From UBA9676 sp036522155 (lineage in GTDB: Bacteria; Actinomycetota; Actinomycetes; Streptosporangiales; Streptosporangiaceae): a stretch of 10,246 bases of DNA. The stretch spans positions 1 through 10,246 of the forward strand of contig DATDGI010000247.1 in assembly GCA_036522155.1 (NCBI GenBank), written 5' to 3'. The position numbers and the translations under genes were made by a program. Under the pieces are notes generated by a model. It had not been told where the DNA came from and made no database searches. It worked only from the letters and a program-made list of their open reading frames with translations. Shown here one piece after another: positions 1 through 5,693 of the stretch (positions are counted from its first letter, which is position 1; every line of letters begins with the position of its first letter).

Positions 1-2
1 GG

Positions 3-290
3 AGCTGGCAGCGCACCGGCACCGTGCCCGCGGCCGGGACCGCCACCTCGCTGTCCGGCAGCCTGTCCGGCACCCTCGTGCTCGCCACCAGCCTGGGCAT
101 CCAGATCTCGGCGAACGGCGGCGCGAGCTGGACCGCGGCCGGCGGGTCGCTGCCCCCCGGCGGGTTCGCCTACGTCGGGATGACCACCGCCAGCCAGGGC
201 TTCGCCATCCCGGCCGACCCGGGCCAGCACGCCATCTGGTTCACCTACGACGCCGGCCAGACCTGGGCCGCCTCCCCGGTCAGCGGCTGA
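3..290 (+). CDS. C-terminal part of a BNR/Asp-box repeat protein (5' end outside window)
   Basis: The reading frame is open from the first base and ends at TGA 288-290, so only the last 95 or so residues are visible. Two Asp-box-like motifs are present: S-A-N-G-G-A-S-W-T near nucleotides 108-134 and T-Y-D-A-G-Q-T-W near 243-266. They match the S/T-x-D/N-x-G-x-T/S-W pattern that marks beta-hairpins in sialidase-like and other beta-propeller proteins. The fragment is rich in Gly, Ala, Ser and Thr and has no Lys, which suits an extracellular protein, but the signal peptide would lie outside the window. Asp-boxes alone do not identify an enzyme. The last 11 bases overlap the 3' end of the convergent MarR gene. 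Fold assignment is fairly good; function is unknown. Confidence 0.7.
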   Translation, partial: SWQRTGTVPAAGTATSLSGSLSGTLVLATSLGIQISANGGASWTAAGGSLPPGGFAYVGMTTASQGFAIPADPGQHAIWFTYDAGQTWAASPVSG

Positions 291-801
291 CCGGGTCCGG
301 GGTGAAGTCCCCGGCGGCCAGGCGCAGGGCACGCAGGAGGGCGAACAGCGCGCCAAGCTCGTCGGTACGGTAGCCACCCATCCCGAAGTCGGCCGCCATC
401 AGGTCGGCGGTGGCCCGCGCGGCCACCTCCCGGCCCTGGCCGGTGATCTCGGCCAGGGTGCCGCGGCCGTCCCTCGGGTTGGGCCGCCGGACCACCAGGC
501 CCTGGTCGGCGAGCCGGTTGATGATATTGGTGACGCTGGTCGGGTGGACCATCAGCCGCTCGCCGATCACCCGCAGCGGGAGCGCGCCGCGGCGGCTGAA
601 GGTCAGCAGGATGAGCGCCTCGTAGCGGGCGAAGGTAAGCCGGTGCGGCCGCAGCAGCCGGTCGAGCTCGGCGAGCAGCAGCTGCTGCGCCCGCATGATC
701 GACGTCACCGCGGCCATCGCGTCCGCCGGGCCGAACGTGCCCTCCCAGATCTCCGCCGCCCGCGCGATCGGGTCGAACGGCAACTCCAGACGCTTTGCCA
801 C
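280..801 (-). CDS. MarR-family transcriptional regulator
   Basis: A 173-residue winged helix-turn-helix protein expected to bind a palindromic operator as a dimer and respond to a small ligand. Residues about 30-115 carry the MarR core: dimerisation helix M-R-A-Q-Q-L-L-L-A-E-L, recognition helix about 86-102 (H-P-T-S-V-T-N-I-I-N-R-L), and wing about 105-115 with the typical R-x-P-x-x-R-D-x-R sequence. A GTG at 799-801 gives the N-terminus V-A-K-R-L-E-L-P-F-D-P-I, which I recall as the usual beginning of this actinobacterial subgroup. A GTG three codons upstream (808-810) is an alternative; neither has a strong Shine-Dalgarno sequence. The gene is divergent from the ABC-like gene at 940, so autoregulation and control of that gene from the 138-base gap is plausible. 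From memory, Streptomyces has a related MarR gene not far from meaB and thiolase genes. The ligand is unknown. Confidence 0.88.
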   Translation of the reverse strand: MAKRLELPFDPIARAAEIWEGTFGPADAMAAVTSIMRAQQLLLAELDRLLRPHRLTFARYEALILLTFSRRGALPLRVIGERLMVHPTSVTNIINRLADQGLVVRRPNPRDGRGTLAEITGQGREVAARATADLMAADFGMGGYRTDELGALFALLRALRLAAGDFTPDPVSR

Positions 802-939
802 AGGCCACACGCTACCGGCGCCGCGGGTACCGGGCCGCTTTCCCCACCCCAGTTCGCTACTGACCGTGACGTTGTCTTATCTTGGAGCTATATTTCCTGG
901 TGGGGACGCTGCGGGAAAGCAACGGGGGGTCGTGCGTCC
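802..939. promoter_or_regulatory. Divergent intergenic region, likely promoters for MarR and ABC-like genes
   Basis: This 138-base gap separates the GTG of the MarR gene (minus strand) from the GTG of the ABC-like gene (plus strand). Bases about 870-897 form an unusually AT-rich patch (gttgtcttatcttggagcta and following tatttcc) in an otherwise GC-rich window, as expected for promoter DNA. I cannot align a convincing -35/-10 pair with 16-18 bp spacing. I also see no clear MarR-type palindrome. The assignment rests on gene orientation and base composition. Confidence 0.4.
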
Positions 940-1620
940 GTGCATGAGACAGCTGTCGGCTGCCCAGTGCTGGCCGCCGGCGTCGGGGTAAGGCACGGCG
1001 GAAGCTGGGTCCTGCGCGCCGCCAGCTTCCGGCTGGCCGTGCCCGCGGCGGGCGGGGCCGCGGTCGGCATCCTCACCACCCGGCAGGCGGCCGGATCGGC
1101 GGTCGTCAGCCTGCTGGCCGGGCACGCCAAGCCGGCCTACGGGGAACTGCGGGTGCTGGGCCGGGACCTCACCACGCCGGTCGGCCGGGCGGCGGTCCGG
1201 CACCGGGTGGGGGTCGCCCGCCGGGCCCGGTGGGCCCATCCCGGCCTTCGGGTGCGCGGGCTGGTCGAGCACGCCGCCCGGCTGGCCGGGCTGCGGGCCG
1301 CTAACCGGGAACTGCTCACCGCCGCGATCCTGGACCGGCTCGGGCTCACGGCCTGGGCGGAGGTGCCGCTCTGGTCGGCGCCGGCGGTGGTAAGCCGCCG
1401 GGCCAGGCTGGCCGCCGCGGCCGTGCACGAACCCGACCTGCTGCTGCTGGACGGCCTGCTCGACGGCCTCGGCCCGGGCGAGACCACGGCCCTGGCCGGC
1501 CACGTGCGGGACCTGGCCCGCGATGCGGCGGTGGTCGCGACCGGCCGCGACTCCGCCGCTCTCGGCCTGGCCTGCGACCAGGTGCTCACCCTCGCCGACG
1601 GCGTGCTGGTGGGCGTGTGA
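940..1620 (+). CDS. Degenerate ABC-transporter ATPase-like protein (probable pseudo-ATPase)
   Basis: A 226-residue protein that follows an ABC ATP-binding domain from end to end but lacks its active-site residues. Residues 43-61 align with the Walker A/P-loop segment of ABC proteins, with the following L-L-A-G and G-E-L-R-V-L-G-R-D intact. Where the glycine-rich GxxGxGKST should be, the sequence reads T-T-R-Q-A-A-G-S-A, without the lysine. Residues 146-154 replace the LSGGQ signature. Walker B L-L-L-L-D (167-171) is followed by Gly172 instead of the catalytic Glu, the D-loop reads G-L-G-P, and the switch His is replaced by Gly202. The frame is intact and codon bias is normal, so it is a maintained protein rather than a decaying pseudogene. 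The GTG at 940 was chosen because a G-rich stretch (924-929) lies about 10 bases upstream and the ABC-like alignment begins soon after. A regulatory or structural role is inferred. DUF2127 follows 60 bases downstream. Confidence 0.72.
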   Translation: MHETAVGCPVLAAGVGVRHGGSWVLRAASFRLAVPAAGGAAVGILTTRQAAGSAVVSLLAGHAKPAYGELRVLGRDLTTPVGRAAVRHRVGVARRARWAHPGLRVRGLVEHAARLAGLRAANRELLTAAILDRLGLTAWAEVPLWSAPAVVSRRARLAAAAVHEPDLLLLDGLLDGLGPGETTALAGHVRDLARDAAVVATGRDSAALGLACDQVLTLADGVLVGV

Positions 1621-1680
1621 CCGGGACGGGCCGCGGCCGGTGCCGTTCCGGTATGCCCGCATCCCGGTAGGCTGCCGGCT

Positions 1681-2682
1681 ATGGACTGGAGCCAGCTGGG
1701 CTGTGGCGCCAGCGGCCATATCACGTTCGCCCCGGACGAGGCCCCGCTCCGCGAACGGCTGGGCGTGGCCACCGCCGGGGGCACGGCCTGGCGCTGCCTG
1801 CGCTGCGGCACCTTCGTCATCGGCGCGCCGGCCTACAGCGGCCCGGCAGCATCGGCTCCCAAGGTGCGCCGCGGCAAGGAGGTCCGCAGTGCCCTGATCC
1901 TGCGCGTGTTCGCCATCGAGCGGTTCCTGCGGGCGATCGTGTTCGCCGCGCTGGCCTACGCGGTGTGGCGGTTCAAGACCTCCCGGCTGACAATCGAGCA
2001 GGCGTTCAACCACGAGCTGCCCGGGCTGCGGCTGCTCTTCAGGGAATTCGGTTACAACGTCGACCACTCCAAGCTGCTCGGCCTGGTCCGGCACGCCTTC
2101 ACGCTCAACCCGCGCACGCTGACCTATCTCACCATCGGCGCGGCGGCGTACGCGGCGATCGAGATTGTCGAGGGCATCGGGCTGTGGCTGGTGAAGCGCT
2201 GGGGCGAGTATTTCGCCGTGGTGGTCACCTCCATCGGGCTGCCGTATGAGGTGTACGACCTCTCCAGCAAGGTGACCGTGCTGCGGGCGACCGCCTTCGC
2301 CATCAACATCGCCCTGGTCATCTACCTGCTGGTGACTAGGCGCCTGTTCGCCATCCGCGGCGGCAAGAGGGCGTACGAGGCGCGGCTGCGCAGCGCCTCG
2401 ATCCTGGAGGCCGAACTGGCCGCGCTCGCCGACGGCGACCAGCCGGCCGGCCCGTCTGTGGCCGCCGGGCCCGCAACCGAGCCGGTGGCCGAGCCAGCGG
2501 CGCACCCGGCCACCGCCGGGGCGCCCTCTGAGCCAGGCCCGGTGGCGGCCGATCGGGGCAGCGCCGTGCCCACCGAGCCCGCCCCGGTGGCACCCGCTCA
2601 GACCGGGACCAGGACGCTGGCGGAGCCGCCGCCGGCGCCCACCGAACCCCATACCGTCCCCACCGAGCCACCGGTCAGGTAA
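1681..2682 (+). CDS. DUF2127-type membrane protein with N-terminal zinc-ribbon-like motif
   Basis: A 333-residue protein starting at ATG 1681, with a plausible ribosome-binding site GGTAGG at 1666-1671. Residues 1-50 carry C8-x4-H13 and C39-x2-C42, a Cys/His quartet likely to bind a metal. About four membrane segments follow, near residues 83-98, 147-172, 177-195 and 201-219. The segment with E-I-V-E-G-I-G-L-W-L-V-K-R-W-G-E-Y and the P-Y-E-V-Y-D-L motif is characteristic of DUF2127 proteins, a family without established function. The last 85 or so residues are a low-complexity Pro/Ala/Glu tail with repeated T-E-P and A-E-P, presumably disordered. The start of this gene is 60 bases after the ABC-like gene, so co-transcription is likely. 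The tail length probably varies between relatives. Family assignment is fairly secure; role unknown. Confidence 0.82.
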   Translation: MDWSQLGCGASGHITFAPDEAPLRERLGVATAGGTAWRCLRCGTFVIGAPAYSGPAASAPKVRRGKEVRSALILRVFAIERFLRAIVFAALAYAVWRFKTSRLTIEQAFNHELPGLRLLFREFGYNVDHSKLLGLVRHAFTLNPRTLTYLTIGAAAYAAIEIVEGIGLWLVKRWGEYFAVVVTSIGLPYEVYDLSSKVTVLRATAFAINIALVIYLLVTRRLFAIRGGKRAYEARLRSASILEAELAALADGDQPAGPSVAAGPATEPVAEPAAHPATAGAPSEPGPVAADRGSAVPTEPAPVAPAQTGTRTLAEPPPAPTEPHTVPTEPPVR

Positions 2683-2699
2683 CCGCCGCGAATCCGCGT

Positions 2700-2725
2700 C
2701 CGGCGGGCCAGTTCTGGCCCACCGG
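2700..2725 (+). terminator. Hairpin terminator after the DUF2127 gene
   Basis: A 12-bp stem (2700-2711 with 2714-2725, one C-A mismatch) closes on TT, 17 bases after the TAA of the membrane-protein gene. There is no T-tract, which is common for terminators in high-GC actinobacteria. The inner 7 bp (GGGCCAG/CTGGCCC) are perfect. Confidence 0.55.
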
Positions 2726-2862
2726 CTAATGGCCGCGACTTCTGGTTTCAGTCCGGTAACGAAGTTATTGAGAAATGACACCCGGCGTCCGCGGGCTGCC
2801 CCGTCGCGCGCATTCACCGGCCCGGCACGCCCGGTCCCGGTACAGGTCACACGGCTGATCCA

Positions 2863-2901
2863 GCCGGAACCGGCCGGAACCGTAAAAGATCATGCGGTTG
2901 G
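2863..2901 (+). promoter_or_regulatory. Candidate ECF-sigma-type promoter with a tandem repeat
   Basis: The 9-base sequence GCCGGAACC occurs twice, at 2863-2871 and 2873-2881. The second copy contains GGAAC (2876-2880), the classic -35 core of many extracytoplasmic-function sigma factors. GTTG follows after 16 bases (2897-2900), a fitting -10. It would start transcription near 2905-2910, leaving about a 135-base leader before the secreted protein. It lies within the 362-base gap 2683-3044, which contains no credible gene; besides this site I see a terminator, the inverted repeat at 2934-2953 and a small repeat TAAC-GAA-GTTA at 2756-2766. Confidence 0.35.
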
Positions 2902-2933
2902 CGCTGGCGCGGGCCGTAATATTTCGCGGCGGT

Positions 2934-2953
2934 TATCCGGATTTTGCCGGATA
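2934..2953. promoter_or_regulatory. Perfect 7-bp inverted repeat, possible operator
   Basis: TATCCGG at 2934-2940 and CCGGATA at 2947-2953 form a perfect inverted repeat around a 6-base AT-rich centre. This dyad is about 92 bases upstream of the GTG of the secreted protein. Its geometry fits either a dimeric regulator site or a small leader hairpin. No regulator can be named. Confidence 0.4.
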
Positions 2954-3044
2954 CATCCTGCTACGGTCTCAGCCGCAGCGCATATGCCTGGCGCTGCCCT
3001 CGTCAAGCTGGGACCCGCTGAATTCAGCGAGAGGGGATCAGGTA

Positions 3045-4835
3045 GTGACCAAGCTATTAGTTCTCGGACCCGCGCGCAGGCGCTGGATCATCGCTCTGAC
3101 CAGCGCGGTAGGAAGCGCGGCGCTGGCCGTAGCCGCCGTTCCCGCGGCCTCGGCCGCCACGGCCGCCCACGCCGCCGGGCTCCCGAAGGCCATCCATGCC
3201 TCGCACACGATGGGCGTCCGCAAGCTGGGAACGGTCAACGTGGGGGCGCTCGCGGCCGCCGACGCCAAGAAGCACGCGGCCAGCGCGGCCACGGCGCACC
3301 GCGTCATGCCCGTCCGCCTGTTCCCGGGCGCGAAGACCGCCAGCCGCGCCTCCAGCGCCGCGGCCCCGTCCGTCGCCGGAGTCGGTCTCACCCCCATCAC
3401 CAACTCGAACGTCAGCGGGGAGCACGGCTTCGACGGTCTCACCTCGGTGATCAACGCCGGGGCGAACCCGGCCATCGGCGACGTGGCCCCGCCCGACCAG
3501 GGCCTGGCCGTGGGGCCGAGCCCATCGGGCACCATCATGATGGAGTTCCTGAACCAGTCGCTGAACCTCTACTCGACCAGCGGCGCGACCCTGGCCGGCG
3601 ACATCCCCGCCTACCAGTTGTTCGCCCTGGCCCCGTCCGCGTTCCTGAGCGACCCGCGGGCGTACTGGGACCCGTCGAGCGGCCACTGGTTCCTGACCAT
3701 GTTCACGTTCGGGGCGGCGGCCGGCGACAACGTGCAGTACGTCGACGTGAGCGTCACCAAGGACCCGTTCGGCAGCTACGCGATCTACGCCATCCCCACC
3801 AATGACCCGTCCGCCACCGGCTGCCCGTGCTTCGGTGACTTCGACCAGGTCGGGTCGGATGCGAACGGCTTCTACATTGCGACGAACGAGTTCTCCTTCG
3901 CCACCCCGGCGTTCAACGGCGCGTATATCTACGCCTTCTCGAAGGGCAACCTCATCGCGAACGCCGAGGGACTCGGGCCGGTGCCGGCCATCTTCCTTTA
4001 CAAGGTGCCGCTGGCCGACCCGTTCGGCTCGTACCACATCGCGCCGTCCACGGTGACGCAGGGCGCGAAGGCCCCTGGCACCGAGTACTTCGTGGAGTCC
4101 AACGGGAACCTCCCCTACGACGGGTCGACGTTCGGGAACGGGCTCGAGGTGTTCACCCTCAGCAACACGGCACTGCTCAACTCCAACTTGGAACCGACGC
4201 TCAGCGTTACCGGCGTCGGCACCGAGTCCTACTCGCAGCCGCTGAACGTGAACCAGAAGATCGGGCCCAATCCGCTGGGTCAGGCCAATAATGACGCGGT
4301 GGCGCAGCTCCAGACGGACTTCAACGCCGTCCAGGAGGTCACCTACACCCATGGGCTGCTCTACGCGGAACTGAACACCGGCTTCAACAGCGGGAACAAC
4401 TCCGGCGCGGCCTGGTTCGTGCTGAAGCCGGTCAGCCCGTCCACCGCCAACCTGGTGAACGACGGTTACGTGTTCACCAGCCAGAACCTGCTGTACCCGG
4501 CCATCGGCATCAACTCCGACGGCAACGGGTACATGGTCATGACCGTGGCCGGGCCCAACCGGTTCCCGAGCGCGGCCTACGTGAAGTTCAAGGGCAGCGA
4601 CGGCCCGTCCGGCGACGTGCACATCGCCGCCAGCGGCACCGCCTCTGAAGACGACTTCACCTGCTACGCCAACACCAACTCCATCGGTGCCTTCCCGTGC
4701 CGGTGGGGTGACTACTCGATGGCCCAGGCCTTCAACGGCAAGATCTACCAGGCCACCGAGTACGTCGCTCCCCAGCCGAGGGACCCCTTCAGCAACTGGG
4801 GCACCCGGATGTGGTTCGCACCGGATCCGTCCTGA
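3045..4835 (+). CDS. Secreted protein of unknown function, probably a beta-propeller
   Basis: A 596-residue exported protein. The GTG at 3045 is chosen because GAGAGGGGA (3029-3037) lies 7 bases upstream and because it gives a proper signal peptide: R-R-R near residues 11-13, a hydrophobic core about 14-32, and a likely Ala-x-Ala cleavage at about residues 33-43. An in-frame ATG at 2892 would add 51 residues that hide the signal peptide. The mature part has recurring motifs of the kind seen in propeller blades: P-P-D-Q-G-L-A-V-G-P near 148, S-D-P-R-A-Y-W-D-P-S-S-G-H-W-F near 203, G-D-F-D-Q-V-G-S-D-A-N-G-F-Y near 265, L-L-Y-P-A-I-G-I-N-S-D-G-N-G-Y near 485, and R-W-G-D-Y-S near 553. Cys260/262 and Cys540/552 could form disulphides. 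No catalytic signature is recognised. Its leader region suggests its own regulated promoter. Secretion is near certain; fold is inferred. Confidence 0.85.
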   Translation: MTKLLVLGPARRRWIIALTSAVGSAALAVAAVPAASAATAAHAAGLPKAIHASHTMGVRKLGTVNVGALAAADAKKHAASAATAHRVMPVRLFPGAKTASRASSAAAPSVAGVGLTPITNSNVSGEHGFDGLTSVINAGANPAIGDVAPPDQGLAVGPSPSGTIMMEFLNQSLNLYSTSGATLAGDIPAYQLFALAPSAFLSDPRAYWDPSSGHWFLTMFTFGAAAGDNVQYVDVSVTKDPFGSYAIYAIPTNDPSATGCPCFGDFDQVGSDANGFYIATNEFSFATPAFNGAYIYAFSKGNLIANAEGLGPVPAIFLYKVPLADPFGSYHIAPSTVTQGAKAPGTEYFVESNGNLPYDGSTFGNGLEVFTLSNTALLNSNLEPTLSVTGVGTESYSQPLNVNQKIGPNPLGQANNDAVAQLQTDFNAVQEVTYTHGLLYAELNTGFNSGNNSGAAWFVLKPVSPSTANLVNDGYVFTSQNLLYPAIGINSDGNGYMVMTVAGPNRFPSAAYVKFKGSDGPSGDVHIAASGTASEDDFTCYANTNSIGAFPCRWGDYSMAQAFNGKIYQATEYVAPQPRDPFSNWGTRMWFAPDPS

Positions 4836-4854
4836 TCTCTGGGCTGACAGACAA

Positions 4855-4886
4855 CGGTGGGGCGCGGCGTATGCCGCGCCCCACCG
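4855..4886. terminator. Bidirectional hairpin terminator between convergent genes
   Basis: A perfect 14-bp stem (4855-4868 with 4873-4886) encloses the loop GTAT. It lies between the stop of the secreted protein (4835) and the stop of the lipoprotein (4902, minus strand), the ideal place for a terminator serving both. There is no T-run on either side. Confidence 0.8.
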
Positions 4887-4901
4887 GCATGCTGGGCGCC
4901 G

Positions 4902-5513
4902 TTACTGCCCGGCGGCCTGTGGCGGCATGGTATGCGGCGGCAGGGTCCGCAGGGGTTGCGGGGTGAGCCGCGGTTCCGGCGGCGGCGGGAACTCGCGGAA
5001 CCGGGCCACGCAGATCGCGAACTCTGGTATCAGCACGCGCGCGCGGCGGCCGGACAAACCGGTCCTGCGGTAGAGCTTGCGGAAGCCGGGCGGGCACCGG
5101 ACGGTGACGGGGCCGCACAGCACCTCGAACGGATGACTGAGGTTCACGACACCCACCTGCCGCAGCGTGGCCTGGCCGACGGTGGCCACCGGCACGGGCG
5201 AGGCGCTGGCGTCCTGGGCGGGGCCCACCTCGGCCGGGCCGCTGGCGTGGACACCGCTCGCGCCGGGCAGGGCGCGGCCTGCCGCCACCGGGTCGGCGCA
5301 CTTCAGCAGCGGGGCGGCCAGCCGGACCGCGGTCCGGGGCCGGGCCGCCGTCAGCGGGGTGGCGCGCGCGGCCGCCGCCGTTTCGCTGGCCGGGCGTGGC
5401 CTGGCCGCGGCCGTGGAGTGACTGGTGGCGGCCGCACAGCCAGCCAGGCCGATCACCACCGCGGCCAGCGCGCTGGCCGATCCGGCCAGGATCCGCACCT
5501 GTTTCGCTGTCAT
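4902..5513 (-). CDS. Small lipoprotein, function unknown
   Basis: A 203-residue protein beginning at ATG 5511-5513, preceded on the minus strand by GAAGGGG five bases upstream, a good ribosome-binding site. Residues 1-26 are a lipoprotein signal peptide: K4 and R7, a hydrophobic Ala/Val/Leu core, and the lipobox L-A-G-C with Cys26 as the lipid-anchored residue. An Ala/Ser/Thr/Pro-rich linker follows to about residue 110. The C-terminal part has four cysteines (L-L-K-C, V-L-C-G-P-V-T-V-R-C-P-P-G-F and F-A-I-C-V), suggesting a small domain with two disulphides on the outer face of the membrane. It ends in a Pro-rich tail. It is convergent with the secreted protein. I do not recognise the family. 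An upstream in-frame ATG (5666) would bury the signal peptide and is rejected. Confidence 0.8.
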   Translation of the reverse strand: MTAKQVRILAGSASALAAVVIGLAGCAAATSHSTAAARPRPASETAAAARATPLTAARPRTAVRLAAPLLKCADPVAAGRALPGASGVHASGPAEVGPAQDASASPVPVATVGQATLRQVGVVNLSHPFEVLCGPVTVRCPPGFRKLYRRTGLSGRRARVLIPEFAICVARFREFPPPPEPRLTPQPLRTLPPHTMPPQAAGQ

Positions 5514-5635
5514 GGGCGCCCCTTCGTTCGGCTCCCCCGGACACGAATCTGACGCACCCCGGCCGCCGTGGGTTCCGGCCGATGCGCCGTTGCCCCAGAG
5601 CGGACGATCCCGGCACCGACTTTCCTCCGCCCAGC

Positions 5636-5674
5636 GGGCCGCCGCCACCGGAATGCCGGCATCCACGGCGGCCC
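5636..5674 (-). terminator. Nested inverted repeat downstream of meaB, probable terminator
   Basis: GGGCCGCCG (5636-5644) and CGGCGGCCC (5666-5674) form a 9-bp stem. Inside it sits a perfect 10-base palindrome, ATGCCGGCAT (5653-5662). The structure begins 20 bases after the meaB stop codon on the minus strand and 123 bases before the lipoprotein start, so it may insulate the two genes. No T-tract is seen. Confidence 0.4.
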
Positions 5675-5693
5675 TCCCCGGGAGCGCCAGCCG

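Noticed and set aside
544..939. Extension of the ABC-like frame upstream to an ATG at 544
   Set aside because: It would overlap most of the MarR gene in antisense, and the extra residues have no ABC similarity; the GTG at 940 is in the divergent gap.
940..1620. Interpretation of the ABC-like gene as a decaying pseudogene
   Set aside because: There is no frameshift or internal stop, third-position GC bias is normal and non-catalytic scaffold motifs are kept; a maintained pseudo-ATPase fits better, though only comparison with orthologues can settle it.
877..2850. A 657-codon open frame on the minus strand
   Set aside because: It runs antisense through the ABC-like and DUF2127 genes; its product is an Arg/Gly/Pro/His-rich composition typical of shadow frames in high-GC DNA, with no domain.
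2892..3044. Upstream ATG for the secreted protein
   Set aside because: It lacks a ribosome-binding site, crosses the inverted repeat at 2934-2953 and would place the signal peptide inside the protein; the GTG at 3045 has a strong Shine-Dalgarno sequence.
3057..4622. A 521-codon open frame on the minus strand antisense to the secreted protein
   Set aside because: Its composition is rich in Arg, Val, Gly and His without any motif, whereas the plus-strand frame has a ribosome-binding site, signal peptide and propeller-like motifs.
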